NCBI GenBank assembly: GCA_002428995.1 | Contig: DIYJ01000017.1 | Span: 1 to 64,000, forward strand | Direction of reading: 5' to 3' | DNA from: Flavobacteriales bacterium UBA6057 | GTDB taxonomy: Bacteria; Bacteroidota; Bacteroidia; Flavobacteriales_G; Salibacteraceae | Length of the DNA stretch: 64,000 bases | Shown here: piece by piece, positions 1 through 7,909 of the stretch | Layout: each line of letters begins with the position of its first letter | Position numbering within the stretch: the stretch's first letter is position 1 | Notes under the pieces: model-generated | What the model was told of the DNA's origin: nothing | What the model saw: the letters and a program-made list of their open reading frames with translations, nothing else | Databases searched by the model: none | Position numbers and translations under genes: made by a program

Positions 1-1527
1 GGGAATGTGAGTGAGGCGTTCTCGTCTGAATCCATTCCCGGTGACGGATATGTGGAGTCTACCATCAACAGTAATCCCGTGCTCAGCAGAAATGTCGGTG
101 TGGGGCTTTCCTATGCAGATGTAGCCGGTCATCCATTGCTCTCCATAGACTATTGCTTGTGGCAAGCATGGAGTGGGCAGAAATTCATTGTGTATGTGAA
201 TGGAGCTGCGGTGTATACTGTGCCCGGCAGCTTTGCTGCCGGAGACGTTGCCAGAGTTGAACGTGTTGGTAGCACCATTCACTTCAAGGTGAACGGTGTG
301 AGTGTGTTTGATACGACTGAGTTTAGTTCTGGTGCTTTGCATGCGGATATGACGATTAATCGTACCGGGCATCTCATTACTGGACTGACCTTGATGACCG
401 GGCCACCGCAGCGTGTTGCGGATGTCAGGAGTTACAGTGACTACTATCCTTATGGATGGGCGATGGTTGGACGGAACGCTAATCTTACTGATTATCGCTT
501 CGGCATGAATGGGATGGAGATGGACAATGCACACAAGGGTGATGGAGCGTCTTACACTAGCTTTTTCCGGCAGTACGACCCTCGTGTTGGTCGATGGATG
601 AGTATTGATCCGGTTACGCACCCATGGCAAAGCCCGTACAATGCCTTTGATGCCAATCCTCTGTATTATGCTGATCCTAGTGGCGCTGATGGAAAAGGGG
701 GGACTGTAGTCAATAATTCAACCTCAGGGAACTATATACAAGACCAAGGAGGAGGTCGATCCTTTGTGGCAAGCGATGGACTAACTTATTCTTTAGCTGG
801 ATCAGGATATAAAGATTCGAATTGGGGAAATGCCAGCGGAGCTATTGAGCTTGGAATGGCTGATGTTTCTGCAGAAGCAGCAACTTCTTCTAGTGGAGGT
901 TTAATGGCAGGACTCAAGAGTGCTGTCGGTGGCTTGATAGAAGGGGCCGGTGAAGTTGTTGCTCACAGTACAGTATTTACCGTTGGAGTTGCCAATTCGG
1001 TCGGTTCCAATCATTTGCTGGGTGCAGGTCGAGGCAATCCTGAAGATTTTGGTAAATACTCGCGTTCAGCCCGAGTAGGTCAAACTGTTGGGGATGGACT
1101 GTCGTTGCTCGCAGGAGCAATGGAGTTCCTTGGTGGAGCAGCTCTAGCGGCTGGAGGTGGAGTTGTCACGGTTGGAACTGGTGGAGCAGCGGCTCCGGTA
1201 TCAGTACCTGCAACTGCTGCTGGGGTTGGGGTGTCCGGTGTTGGTGTTACCGTTATTAAGACAGCAACTGACAACTTAATCGAATCACTTACTAAGTCCC
1301 GTGCCAAGGACAATATGGGAGGGAAGAGTAGTGGAGGTGGTAACTATAAAAAGCTGAGTAAGAATTCGGATGCAGATGCATATGCTCGATCAAAAGGTTA
1401 CAAAGACGCGCACGACCTTAAAGAGTCTCATGACGTAGGTTCTGAGTTTGATATTTTTGTAGATCAGAAGACAAAAGAGGGTGTTTTAAGAAACAAAAGT
1501 CAAACGGTTGAAATACCGATTTATTGA
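1..1527 (+). CDS. Rhs-family polymorphic toxin, C-terminal part (5' end outside window)
   Basis: The frame is open from the first base, so this is the 3' portion of a larger gene. The visible part carries a lectin-like stretch, then the Rhs core signature (YYPYGWAMVGRN, FRQYDPRVGRWMSIDP, NPLYYADPSGA, ending near base 690) after which variable tips begin. The tip starts with a Gly/Ala-rich hydrophobic stretch (about bases 900-1300) like the pre-toxin region of many polymorphic toxins. It ends in about 60 residues with YKDAHDLKE and FDIFVDQKTKEG, which remind me of 'polymorphic toxin type 33' domains; that match is from memory and weak. Family knowledge: Rhs proteins enclose a C-terminal toxin for delivery to competitors. 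Immunity-like genes follow immediately. The toxin activity is not established. Confidence 0.85.
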   Translation, partial: GNVSEAFSSESIPGDGYVESTINSNPVLSRNVGVGLSYADVAGHPLLSIDYCLWQAWSGQKFIVYVNGAAVYTVPGSFAAGDVARVERVGSTIHFKVNGVSVFDTTEFSSGALHADMTINRTGHLITGLTLMTGPPQRVADVRSYSDYYPYGWAMVGRNANLTDYRFGMNGMEMDNAHKGDGASYTSFFRQYDPRVGRWMSIDPVTHPWQSPYNAFDANPLYYADPSGADGKGGTVVNNSTSGNYIQDQGGGRSFVASDGLTYSLAGSGYKDSNWGNASGAIELGMADVSAEAATSSSGGLMAGLKSAVGGLIEGAGEVVAHSTVFTVGVANSVGSNHLLGAGRGNPEDFGKYSRSARVGQTVGDGLSLLAGAMEFLGGAALAAGGGVVTVGTGGAAAPVSVPATAAGVGVSGVGVTVIKTATDNLIESLTKSRAKDNMGGKSSGGGNYKKLSKNSDADAYARSKGYKDAHDLKESHDVGSEFDIFVDQKTKEGVLRNKSQTVEIPIY

Positions 1528-1528
1528 T

Positions 1529-1963
1529 ATGGAAAACGATGTCATGACAAAAGCGAAATTGGTAGTAAGATTTGATCTTGTGGCTGACTCTGAACCAAAT
1601 GAAGAAGCCCTTTACCTTCTATCGAAGCTACCTGTAGCTAGTTATGAAAGAGTTAAGGGGCAAACCTGGAAGATGATTGATGGCCGAGAATCGTCTCTTC
1701 CTAGTAGGAACACGCGTTACAACTATGAGTTCCGCTTTGAAGTATTCGACCTTAATGAACCGAATGGCACCATTTTTAACATCTGGATTGGACATGAATC
1801 GGTAATCAAAGGACTAAGTGAATCGCATGGATTTCGATTGAAGGTCAATTATGAGATTACTATATCCAACTGTGAACATCCGGGAATGACTTTCGACCCG
1901 AAGTATCTCTATTTCTTATCGCAATTATCTGCCGAATTAAGCTTAACCTTTTATGATGCTTAG
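1529..1963 (+). CDS. DUF4279-like candidate immunity protein 1
   Basis: This short soluble protein of about 144 aa starts one base after the stop of the Rhs toxin gene, the usual place for the cognate immunity gene. The ATG at 1529 is chosen; a second in-frame ATG at 1544 aligns better with the start of the neighbour at 2076 and may be the true one. The pattern of an N-terminal strand (LVVRFDLV), a KGQTW element, a central acidic region and a C-terminal 'LSQLSAELSLTFYDA' strand resembles DUF4279 proteins. It is about as long as, and similarly arranged to, the gene at 2076-2489. Inferred role: cytoplasmic neutralisation of the toxin tip. No catalytic motif is seen. Confidence 0.7.
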   Translation: MENDVMTKAKLVVRFDLVADSEPNEEALYLLSKLPVASYERVKGQTWKMIDGRESSLPSRNTRYNYEFRFEVFDLNEPNGTIFNIWIGHESVIKGLSESHGFRLKVNYEITISNCEHPGMTFDPKYLYFLSQLSAELSLTFYDA

Positions 1964-1991
1964 TTCACGCTTTCCTCTCTCTAAAGACTTG

Positions 1992-2066
1992 ATGTTGTGC
2001 AGCAATGTCAATTTGGTTGGATATATTCCGCCAGACGCCTATTGTTTAATTGATATCGTTGACTAA
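1992..2066 (+). pseudogene. Remnant of an immunity gene related to 2565-3071
   Basis: A 24-codon frame between the two DUF4279-like genes contains VGYIPPDAYCLIDIVD, which aligns with VGYTPPDGHYSIDVNE near the N-terminus of the gene at 2565. The DNA also aligns over roughly 50 bases (GGTTGGATAYAYTCCRCCAGA in both). The similarity stops where the short frame ends. Inferred: a leftover of a second copy of that gene, from duplication or module exchange. Expression is not implied. Confidence 0.5.
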
Positions 2067-2075
2067 AACTTTGCT

Positions 2076-2489
2076 ATGGCCAACGTAGTCATTCGATTTA
2101 GCATATTCTCAGAGGAAGAGAACATGGTTCATCACCTGAAAGAATCATTGAGAATCACTCCGACTGAGGTTTCAATCAAAGGAGAACCGGTGATCTTGTC
2201 TGACGGAACTGTTACCTCTCGAGTACATAAGGATAACGCATTCACGTATAAATCTATAATATCGGAAGTGTCAGATATTTCTATCTGTAACCACAATTGG
2301 ATGGAGGAGTGGAAAGAGTATGCAGAAGTTTTATTGCGTCTCAGGCAAGAACATGGTTTTGCCCTAAGCTTAGATTATGAAATTATAGTGCTAGATCTCA
2401 ATTATCCGTCACTATATTTTGGGGATGAATTCACTTTGATGCTCGGAAAAATAGGCGTCATGTTTAGTCTTTATTTCTACAATGACTAA
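2076..2489 (+). CDS. DUF4279-like candidate immunity protein 2
   Basis: A 137-aa protein paralogous in pattern to the one at 1529: MANVVIRFSIFS at the N-terminus, a middle ISIKGEP-type strand, and FTLMLGKIGVMFSLYFYND at the C-terminus. No signal peptide or membrane segment is visible. It lies 112 bases after the first immunity-like gene, with an immunity-gene remnant in the gap. Tandem non-identical immunity genes behind one toxin are common in Rhs loci, where extra copies protect against toxins of other strains. The specific toxin it would block is unknown. Confidence 0.65.
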   Translation: MANVVIRFSIFSEEENMVHHLKESLRITPTEVSIKGEPVILSDGTVTSRVHKDNAFTYKSIISEVSDISICNHNWMEEWKEYAEVLLRLRQEHGFALSLDYEIIVLDLNYPSLYFGDEFTLMLGKIGVMFSLYFYND

Positions 2490-2564
2490 GTGTTAGTTAA
2501 TCATCATATCCATTAATTAGCGTGCTCCCAAAGAATACAGTCTGAAATATTTTTGCTGTCAACT

Positions 2565-3071
2565 ATGACTCTGAACTTGTTCTTTTCTCTGAAAAAAGCA
2601 GCTGTAATTGTTGTTTATTCAATGGTTGGATACACTCCACCAGATGGGCACTATTCCATTGACGTCAACGAAACTTCTCTTTACAGGAGAGTGGAACTAG
2701 AAGGAGGTTACACGGATGTCTACACCGTCCCTTCTACCATTGATGGTGAAGAGTTTGAGTATCTCTTGATGGTGACAAGACTGGATGAAGAGGAAGATAT
2801 TTCTTTCGAAATAATTGATTCTCCAGTATTCAAGGAAAACTACCTCAGAACTTGTAATTGTGCTATTAAATCTGATAGTGTTGCAGACTTTCCAAATTAC
2901 AAGGCCATAATTTATTACATAACAATCAGGGAAGGAGATCGCGATTTTATCGGAAAGTCTGTTCATCTAATTAAAGACAATACGGTGTTTAGTCTCAACT
3001 ATCTCGCAGAGGAAGAGAACTACAGCACATATGAAAGAGAGTTTGAACAATCCCTTCTTTCATTCAAGTAG
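2565..3071 (+). CDS. Hypothetical protein, third immunity-like gene
   Basis: I do not recognise this family. The frame extends to a TTG at 2553, but the ATG at 2565 is preferred, giving 168 aa beginning MTLNLFFSLKK. The protein is acidic and strand-rich with no clear signal peptide, though residues 1-20 are fairly hydrophobic. Its N-terminal VGYTPPDGHYSID motif recurs in the 24-codon remnant at 1992-2066, so the locus once held two related copies. Position between an intact Rhs toxin and a displaced Rhs tip suggests an immunity gene, but this rests on context alone. Confidence 0.55.
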   Translation: MTLNLFFSLKKAAVIVVYSMVGYTPPDGHYSIDVNETSLYRRVELEGGYTDVYTVPSTIDGEEFEYLLMVTRLDEEEDISFEIIDSPVFKENYLRTCNCAIKSDSVADFPNYKAIIYYITIREGDRDFIGKSVHLIKDNTVFSLNYLAEEENYSTYEREFEQSLLSFK

Positions 3072-3087
3072 TTAGGAGGGTAGTTTA

Positions 3088-3110
3088 GGTAATGTCCCAA
3101 AAGTGTTGAT
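3088..3110 (+). repeat. Solo IS1-like terminal repeat (copy A)
   Basis: The 23 bases here, including TAATGTCCCAAAAGTGTTG, are identical to 5359-5381, the left end of the IS1-family element. Form and length resemble IS1 terminal repeats (which begin GGTAATG/GGTGATG and end TTGAT/CTGAT). No transposase is attached to this copy. Confidence 0.7.
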
Positions 3111-3152
3111 CAACCACCACCATCAATAATCTAAACAACCGATTAGAAGATG

Positions 3153-3183
3153 AAAAAGAGGAATCTGCGTGTTCCTCTTTTTT
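3153..3183 (+). terminator. Rho-independent terminator
   Basis: AAAAAGAGGAA (3153-3163) pairs with TTCCTCTTTTT, with a short loop TCTGCGTG and a run of T. It closes the immunity-gene group and stands directly before the displaced Rhs tip at 3188, so transcription from the left should not reach the tip. Confidence 0.75.
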
Positions 3184-3187
3184 TGTT

Positions 3188-4612
3188 TTGCTGAGCATCG
3201 ATTACTTCCTCTGGCAAGCCTGGAGTGGTCAGAAGTTCATTGTATACGTAGGTGGAGCAGCCGTTTATACCGTTCCCGGCAGCTTTGCTGCGGGCGATGT
3301 AGGTCGTATTGAGCGTGTGGGTAATACGATTCATTTCAAGGTGAACGGAGTAAGTGTGTTTGACACTACGGAAATCAGTTCTGGACCACTCTATGCCGAT
3401 ATGACCATCAATAGAACGGGACATTTGATAACGGGATTGACGCTCATGACTGGGCCACCGCAGCGTGTTGCCGATGTGCGGAGTTACAGTGATTACTATC
3501 CTTATGGATGGGCGATGGTTGGAAGGAATACGAATCCAGCCGATTACAGATTCGGGATGAACGGGATGGAAATGGACAACGCTCACAAGGGTGATGGGGC
3601 GTCTTACACCAGTTTCTTCCGGCAGTATGATCCTAGGTTAGGACGGTGGTTGAGTAAAGACCCTGTGACACATCCGTGGCAGAGTCCCTACAATGCTTTT
3701 GATGCCAATCCAATTTTATTTGCTGATCCAAGCGGAGCAGAGGGTTGGTTATCCAACGTGGTATCTCAGATCAAAGGTTTCATAAGCCAACTGTTTGGAA
3801 GTGAGAGTGGAAGTGGAGGTGGAACCGAATTTGGCGGGTTCGAACAGATTTGTGACGGTTGTGGTGCCAAAGGCAGTCCAGTTAGCCTTGAAACCTTCGA
3901 ATTTGTTGATCAGAAATCTGAAGCTGTCAGCTCAAGTCATCAGAGTGCTATTGCGGGGATTGTGAGTGTACTATCTACATTGGATTTCAGCACTGAGGTT
4001 CATGTTTATGGAAATGCTGATCAAGACCCGGGGGTATTCCCTGAGGCAAGCGATCCCGATGTTCATACGACTGATATGGGATGGGTCGAGGATATGATGG
4101 CAGCAGCCAGCAAAATGAAGAAAAGTGAGTTGAACTGGCGTGATGCAGCTAAAAAACACAAAGAATCTCTGGACAAGATGGAACAATGGAAGGGCTTTCT
4201 TACTCCCGAAGAGGCAGATGAATTTCTTGATGCCATGAAGGAAGCCGAACGACTTCTCAAAGTCATCAAGAATACCGGCACAGTCGATGGTAAAATGGAT
4301 GCAGCAAAAGAGTTGACCAAGATTTTGACCGAGAACTCTGATATGATCGATCATATGTTGCGGGCAAATAACTCAGGCCCTGGGACAAATGGTTCACAAC
4401 CTGTACTTTCGACCGGGGATGCTCCGATGGTGGACTTTAGCACTCAGGAACAACAACAAGAGGGTATGAATGATCCTGATACCTTGTTTGAGAGCGGAGG
4501 TAACTACTACATGAAGGATAAGAATTTCAAAGGTCAGGCGGATACCACCCGACTTAGTAAAAGAAGTTATCAAAGGATGGAAAAGGATAAATCCAATTAT
4601 TATGCGAAATAG
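3188..4612 (+). CDS. Displaced 'orphan' Rhs tip without its own start
   Basis: This frame begins abruptly inside the Rhs lectin/core region (LSIDYFLWQAWSGQKF), matching the intact gene at bases 139 onward. The two run parallel for about 540 bases through FRQYDPRLGRWLSKDP to DPSGA. They then diverge into a new tip of about 290 residues that ends in ADTTRLSKRSYQRMEKDKSNYYAK; I cannot assign it. The only start is a TTG at 3188, the first in-frame ATG is about 70 codons in, and a terminator lies immediately upstream. In Rhs systems such orphan tips are silent cassettes that can replace the active tip by recombination through the shared core. It overlaps the lipoprotein gene that follows. Confidence 0.75.
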   Translation: MLSIDYFLWQAWSGQKFIVYVGGAAVYTVPGSFAAGDVGRIERVGNTIHFKVNGVSVFDTTEISSGPLYADMTINRTGHLITGLTLMTGPPQRVADVRSYSDYYPYGWAMVGRNTNPADYRFGMNGMEMDNAHKGDGASYTSFFRQYDPRLGRWLSKDPVTHPWQSPYNAFDANPILFADPSGAEGWLSNVVSQIKGFISQLFGSESGSGGGTEFGGFEQICDGCGAKGSPVSLETFEFVDQKSEAVSSSHQSAIAGIVSVLSTLDFSTEVHVYGNADQDPGVFPEASDPDVHTTDMGWVEDMMAAASKMKKSELNWRDAAKKHKESLDKMEQWKGFLTPEEADEFLDAMKEAERLLKVIKNTGTVDGKMDAAKELTKILTENSDMIDHMLRANNSGPGTNGSQPVLSTGDAPMVDFSTQEQQQEGMNDPDTLFESGGNYYMKDKNFKGQADTTRLSKRSYQRMEKDKSNYYAK

Positions 4613-5282
4613 ACTGTTGTTACTCCTTCTTTGTTTGGCATATTTCTCTTGTTCCCAGGAACAAGAGTCCAGAGAATTTGCAGTCATGTCGAATCATGCA
4701 AATGGAACTAGCAAGCAGGTGTACATCTTGAATGGACAGAGTGAACCGGTCATGGAGGTTGTCTTCTTTGAAAGTGGAGATACGATGAAGGTGACTGAAA
4801 TGAAGGATAGTCTATATCATGGACAATCTTGGCAGCGCGATGCTACAGGGCAGATAGTTGCTTCTGCCACATTCTCTGCCGGTAAGTTAGATGGTGTCGT
4901 TAGGTCTTTTTCGAACGATATCGTGACTGCTGAGAAGGAGTACGATAACGATGTCCCGAAGAGAGTTACACATTTCTATAACAATGGGGCTAAGTCCTAT
5001 GAGATCATGATTGAAGATGGAAATGAAAAGAGCTTCAAATCATGGTATGATAATGGTGTTGTCGAGGAGTCCTATTTCTTTGACGGACTAGCAAAAGGCT
5101 GGTACAAGAGCTCTCAAAAAAAGTGGGAGGGTAGTATGTCCGGAGGACTAGAGCATGGTACATGGATTTGGTGGGATGAGAATGGTAATCAGATTCGTGA
5201 AATTCTATACGCAGCTGGAGACACGATTGAAGATAGGATTCTAGATTCAGCTGCTGTTCAAGCCCTAGACGAGCAAGAATAA
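4602..5282 (+). CDS. MORN-repeat (YwqK-like) lipoprotein, candidate immunity protein
   Basis: A 226-aa protein with a lipoprotein signal (hydrophobic residues 3-16, lipobox around YFSC) followed by repeated elements of the type 'YDNDVPKRVTHFYNNGAK', 'KSWYDNGVVEESYFFDG' and 'GTWIWWDENGNQIREILY'. These are the W/Y-x-NG MORN_2 repeats of proteins annotated as YwqK-family antitoxins. It overlaps the end of the orphan Rhs tip by 11 bases, so the two probably form a toxin/immunity pair. A membrane-anchored periplasmic immunity protein would fit a toxin that acts in the periplasm or envelope; this is inference. Confidence 0.75.
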   Translation: MRNRLLLLLLCLAYFSCSQEQESREFAVMSNHANGTSKQVYILNGQSEPVMEVVFFESGDTMKVTEMKDSLYHGQSWQRDATGQIVASATFSAGKLDGVVRSFSNDIVTAEKEYDNDVPKRVTHFYNNGAKSYEIMIEDGNEKSFKSWYDNGVVEESYFFDGLAKGWYKSSQKKWEGSMSGGLEHGTWIWWDENGNQIREILYAAGDTIEDRILDSAAVQALDEQE

Positions 5283-5358
5283 AGGGGGAGTGTATCAAAA
5301 GTGTTTTTTTTAAGTTGTTAGGTCTAAATGGCTGAAAATCAGTTCATCATGGAAGGGT

Positions 5359-6224
5359 GGTAATGTCCCAAAAGTGTTGATTTATGTATTGTCATAGTTT
5401 AAGTTTCTGACAATCAATTTTTTATAGACTATTTCTGCCTGATTAACATTCAGGAAAAGCACTATCCTTCTTTTTAGAAGACCATAAATGCTCTTCTAAT
5501 GCCTGAATCCTGTTCCTCGTGTTCCAAAAGTGTTACTGAAAACCAAAGCATTGTTCGTCACGGAACCACCTCTAAGGGCACACAGCGTTATCGCTGTAAA
5601 GCCTGTGGTAGGACCTTCTTGTTGGAGTATTCCAACCTTGCTTGTCAGCATAGTACGAATTGGATGATTGTCAAACTGCTCACAGAAGGTTTGGGTATGC
5701 GCAGCATTTCGCGTGTTCTGGAGATTTCGGTGAATACGGTGCAGCAGCGGATTCTGAGCATTGCTTCGCGGATCAGGAAGCCTGCCATTTCTTTTGGTAA
5801 AACCTATGAGGTGGATGAGCTATGCACCTTCATTGGTCAAAAGGCACGCAAACGTTGGATTGCTTATGCGCTGTGCCGAGAGAACAGGCAGGTCGTTGAT
5901 TTTCGTGTGGGAGCGCGGAGTAACACAACCCTGCAACCGGTTGTCCAGACCTTGGTTCTTTCCGGGGCTAAGAAGATCTTCACAGATGGCCTCAGGAATT
6001 ACCAACAGCTCATCGATTCTGAAATTCACTCCGTGAAGCGCTTTGGTACCAATCGCATTGAGCGCATGAACCTTACGTTGAGAACTCATATCAAGCGTCT
6101 GAATAGAAGAACCATCTGCTTCTCCAAAAGCTGGAGCATGCTCAATGCATGCCTGAAAATCTATTTCTGGGGGAAGCTTGCACTTGGGAAGGACCTTGCA
6201 GATGTTAGAGGAGTTAGGGTTTGA
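5359..6224 (+). mobile_element. IS1-family insertion sequence, right end not found
   Basis: The left end is the 23-bp terminal repeat at 5359-5381, followed by 117 bases of leader and a single transposase frame to 6224. I searched the 300 bases after the transposase by eye for the reverse complement of the terminal repeat and found no match, and no target-site duplication was evident. The element is therefore either truncated on the right or has a strongly diverged right end. Confidence 0.7.
5499..6224 (+). CDS. IS1-family transposase (single-frame InsAB type)
   Basis: A 241-aa protein with an N-terminal zinc-finger region (CSSC, then YRCKACGRTF), a helix-turn-helix (LLTEGLGMRSISRVLEISVNTVQQRI) and a DDE core. 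The core shows an Asp in YEVDELCTF, an Asp in FTDGLRNY and a Glu in NRIERMNLTLR, each where IS1 transposases have them. Classical IS1 makes this protein by frameshifting between insA and insB; here it is one continuous frame, as in many non-enterobacterial IS1 relatives. It appears intact, so it could act on the solo end at 3088 as well as on its own end. Confidence 0.88.
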   Translation: MPESCSSCSKSVTENQSIVRHGTTSKGTQRYRCKACGRTFLLEYSNLACQHSTNWMIVKLLTEGLGMRSISRVLEISVNTVQQRILSIASRIRKPAISFGKTYEVDELCTFIGQKARKRWIAYALCRENRQVVDFRVGARSNTTLQPVVQTLVLSGAKKIFTDGLRNYQQLIDSEIHSVKRFGTNRIERMNLTLRTHIKRLNRRTICFSKSWSMLNACLKIYFWGKLALGKDLADVRGVRV

Positions 6225-6511
6225 GCAGAGCAGACGCCTCCTCCGAACCCAAAATCATCAATTTCCATAAATACTAAGTTTACTAAGAACATTGATCGGG
6301 TCATGAACACGGAGCCGCCAGCCTCATTCTCAGTGCGTCATCCTGTGATGATTCACCAAGGCCCTATCGAACTGAACACGCTGATAAACTGAAACGACAC
6401 GCTCATGAATTCCTCAGGCTTTTCGTCCGCGCTCGTCCGTAGCTTCCGGTCCGAAGGCGGGTGCCGAAAAGCCTTGAACAGAGTAGGTCCAATCAATCCA
6501 AACGTTTTAAA

Positions 6512-7195
6512 ATGAAGAATTTTCTTTCCGTAGCTGCAGTGGCCGGTGCAGTTCTGGTTTTCACCATGTGCCAAAAGTCTGAACCCACACTGGAATCTCA
6601 AGCCAATGATCCGGTGGAGTCTGTAGAGTTGAACACGCTTTCTGTGGGGCAGCAGGTGGCAGCTTTGGCCACCTTCCAGGCCTACCATGCAGCCCAGGAT
6701 ATTCCGCGCGCCTACCTGCACAGTCACATGGCTTCACTCAGCAATGAGCAGGCTGCCTTGTACCTGTCAGAAGTGGCGGCTTATGGGAACATTGCAAACC
6801 CGACACAGGCCGAGGCGCTGGCCTTTATCCAATCCATGGGTTTTAGCGATCAGGCGGATTTCAACGCCTGGGTGGCTGACGTTGCCAGCAAGCACAACGA
6901 CCTGATGAACGATCCCTACTTTACCGGGATGAGCGATCAGGCCATTCAGGACGGTGTGGCCGATGGTTTTGATGTGTTGCCTCCCGGCTTCAATCCTCCG
7001 GTGCAGTACCCCGCAGGTTATGTGGATTGCATCCACGGAGCAGAGTTGATCCGAGGCGCTGAATTCTGGGCCTGCCTCATCTTCAAGGGCGGTCCGGCAG
7101 ATTTCATTCCCATGAGTCTATGCCTGATGGCCGCTCAATACGATTACGCCAGCAGGGTAGAAGGCTGCAAAGAGGAGTATGGTGTATCTCCCTAG
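6512..7195 (+). CDS. Putative lipoprotein of unknown function
   Basis: The frame extends upstream to a GTG at 6461, but the ATG at 6512 gives a proper lipoprotein signal (MKNFLSVAAVAGAVLVFTMC, lipobox ending at Cys20). The mature part of about 207 aa is mostly helical and Ala/Gln-rich (QQVAALATFQAYHAAQD, QAEALAFIQSMGF, a DQAIQDGVADGFD stretch). Four cysteines cluster near the C-terminus (YVDCIHGAE, FWACLIF, SLCLMAA, EGCKEE). I do not recognise the family. A strong terminator follows, so it is probably a single-gene unit. Confidence 0.75.
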   Translation: MKNFLSVAAVAGAVLVFTMCQKSEPTLESQANDPVESVELNTLSVGQQVAALATFQAYHAAQDIPRAYLHSHMASLSNEQAALYLSEVAAYGNIANPTQAEALAFIQSMGFSDQADFNAWVADVASKHNDLMNDPYFTGMSDQAIQDGVADGFDVLPPGFNPPVQYPAGYVDCIHGAELIRGAEFWACLIFKGGPADFIPMSLCLMAAQYDYASRVEGCKEEYGVSP

Positions 7196-7249
7196 TTCGA
7201 AGCTATTTGTCCTCTGGAAATAAACCAGCCCAAACGATAAAAAAAACAA

Positions 7250-7283
7250 AAAGCCCCGGCAGATTTCTGCCGGGGCTTTTTTT
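7250..7283 (+). terminator. Strong rho-independent terminator
   Basis: A perfect 11-bp GC-rich stem (GCCCCGGCAGA, 7253-7263, with TCTGCCGGGGC, 7266-7276) and a seven-T tail, 50 bases after the lipoprotein gene. A-rich sequence on the other side allows weak action on the minus strand as well. Confidence 0.9.
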
Positions 7284-7341
7284 GGTCTGTCCAGCAGTAT
7301 CAAGGAAAAAGAATCCACCAACAACACGGAAAGACGTCAGA

Positions 7342-7441
7342 TCGAGTGCGCCTGAAAGGCGTGTATCGAGATCGGGTTTCGTGGCATGTGCTTCCTTCAA
7401 CCACTTCTCGATACAAATTTTGCGCAGCAAAATTCACTCGA
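7342..7441. repeat. Nested inverted-repeat element
   Basis: Three pairs of complementary arms are nested: TCGAGTG (7342-7348) with CACTCGA (7435-7441), TGTATCGAGA (7362-7371) with TCTCGATACA (7406-7415), and AATTTTGC (7416-7423) with GCAAAATT (7427-7434). It runs directly into the tandem array. Similar 'CTTCTCGATACA...CACTCGAAGTGACA' sequences occur between genes in many Flavobacteriia, to my memory. Confidence 0.65.
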
Positions 7442-7909
7442 AGTGACAAGTTCAGGGATGGCCTTCGGCCTGCTAGAATATCAGAGCCTATCCAGCTTTG
7501 ATCCTTGATCCTTCAACTTTGAACTTACATCCATGTCCGCAAAGTCTCCGAAGCAAAATTCACTCGAAGTGATAAGTTCAGGGATGGCCTTCGGCCTGCT
7601 AGAATATCAGAGCCTACCCAGCTTTGATCCTTGATCCTTCAACCTTGAACTTACATCCATGTCCGCAAAGTCTCCGAAGCAAAATTCACTTGAAGTGACA
7701 AGTTCAGGGATGGCCTTCGGCCTGCTAGAATATCAGAGCCTACCCAGCTTTGATCCTTGATCCTTGATCCTTCAACTTTGAACTTATATCCATGTCCGCA
7801 AAGGCTCCGAAGCAAAATTCACTCGAAGTGACAAGTTCGAGGATGGCCTTCGGTCTGCTAGAATATCAGAACCAACCCAGCTTTGATCCTTGATCCTGGA
7901 ACTTTGATC
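7427..7909. repeat. Tandem array of four ~126-bp repeats
   Basis: Unit starts (GCAAAATTCACT) are at 7427, 7553, 7679 and 7812, giving spacings of 126, 126 and 133. The third unit is 7 bases longer because it carries an extra GATCCTT. Each unit contains a short hairpin (GGCC TTC GGCC), a GATCCTT heptamer run and TCCATGTCCGCAAAG. The fourth copy is diverged and reaches the stop codon of tex on the minus strand. No protein is encoded. The whole space 7284-7909 holds only this array and the inverted-repeat element. Confidence 0.9.

Noticed and set aside
5519..5536. IS1-end-like string TTCCAAAAGTGTTACTG inside the transposase gene
   Set aside because: It encodes the conserved zinc-finger segment (CSKSVTE), so the likeness to the terminal repeat is probably chance.
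6225..6511. Right end of the IS1 element
   Set aside because: I looked for the reverse complement of the 23-bp end and for a target duplication and found neither; the short ATCAATTT and AACATTGAT matches are too weak.
7427..7909. Repeat array considered as CRISPR
   Set aside because: Units are 126 bp and contiguous with no unique spacers, and there are no cas genes.
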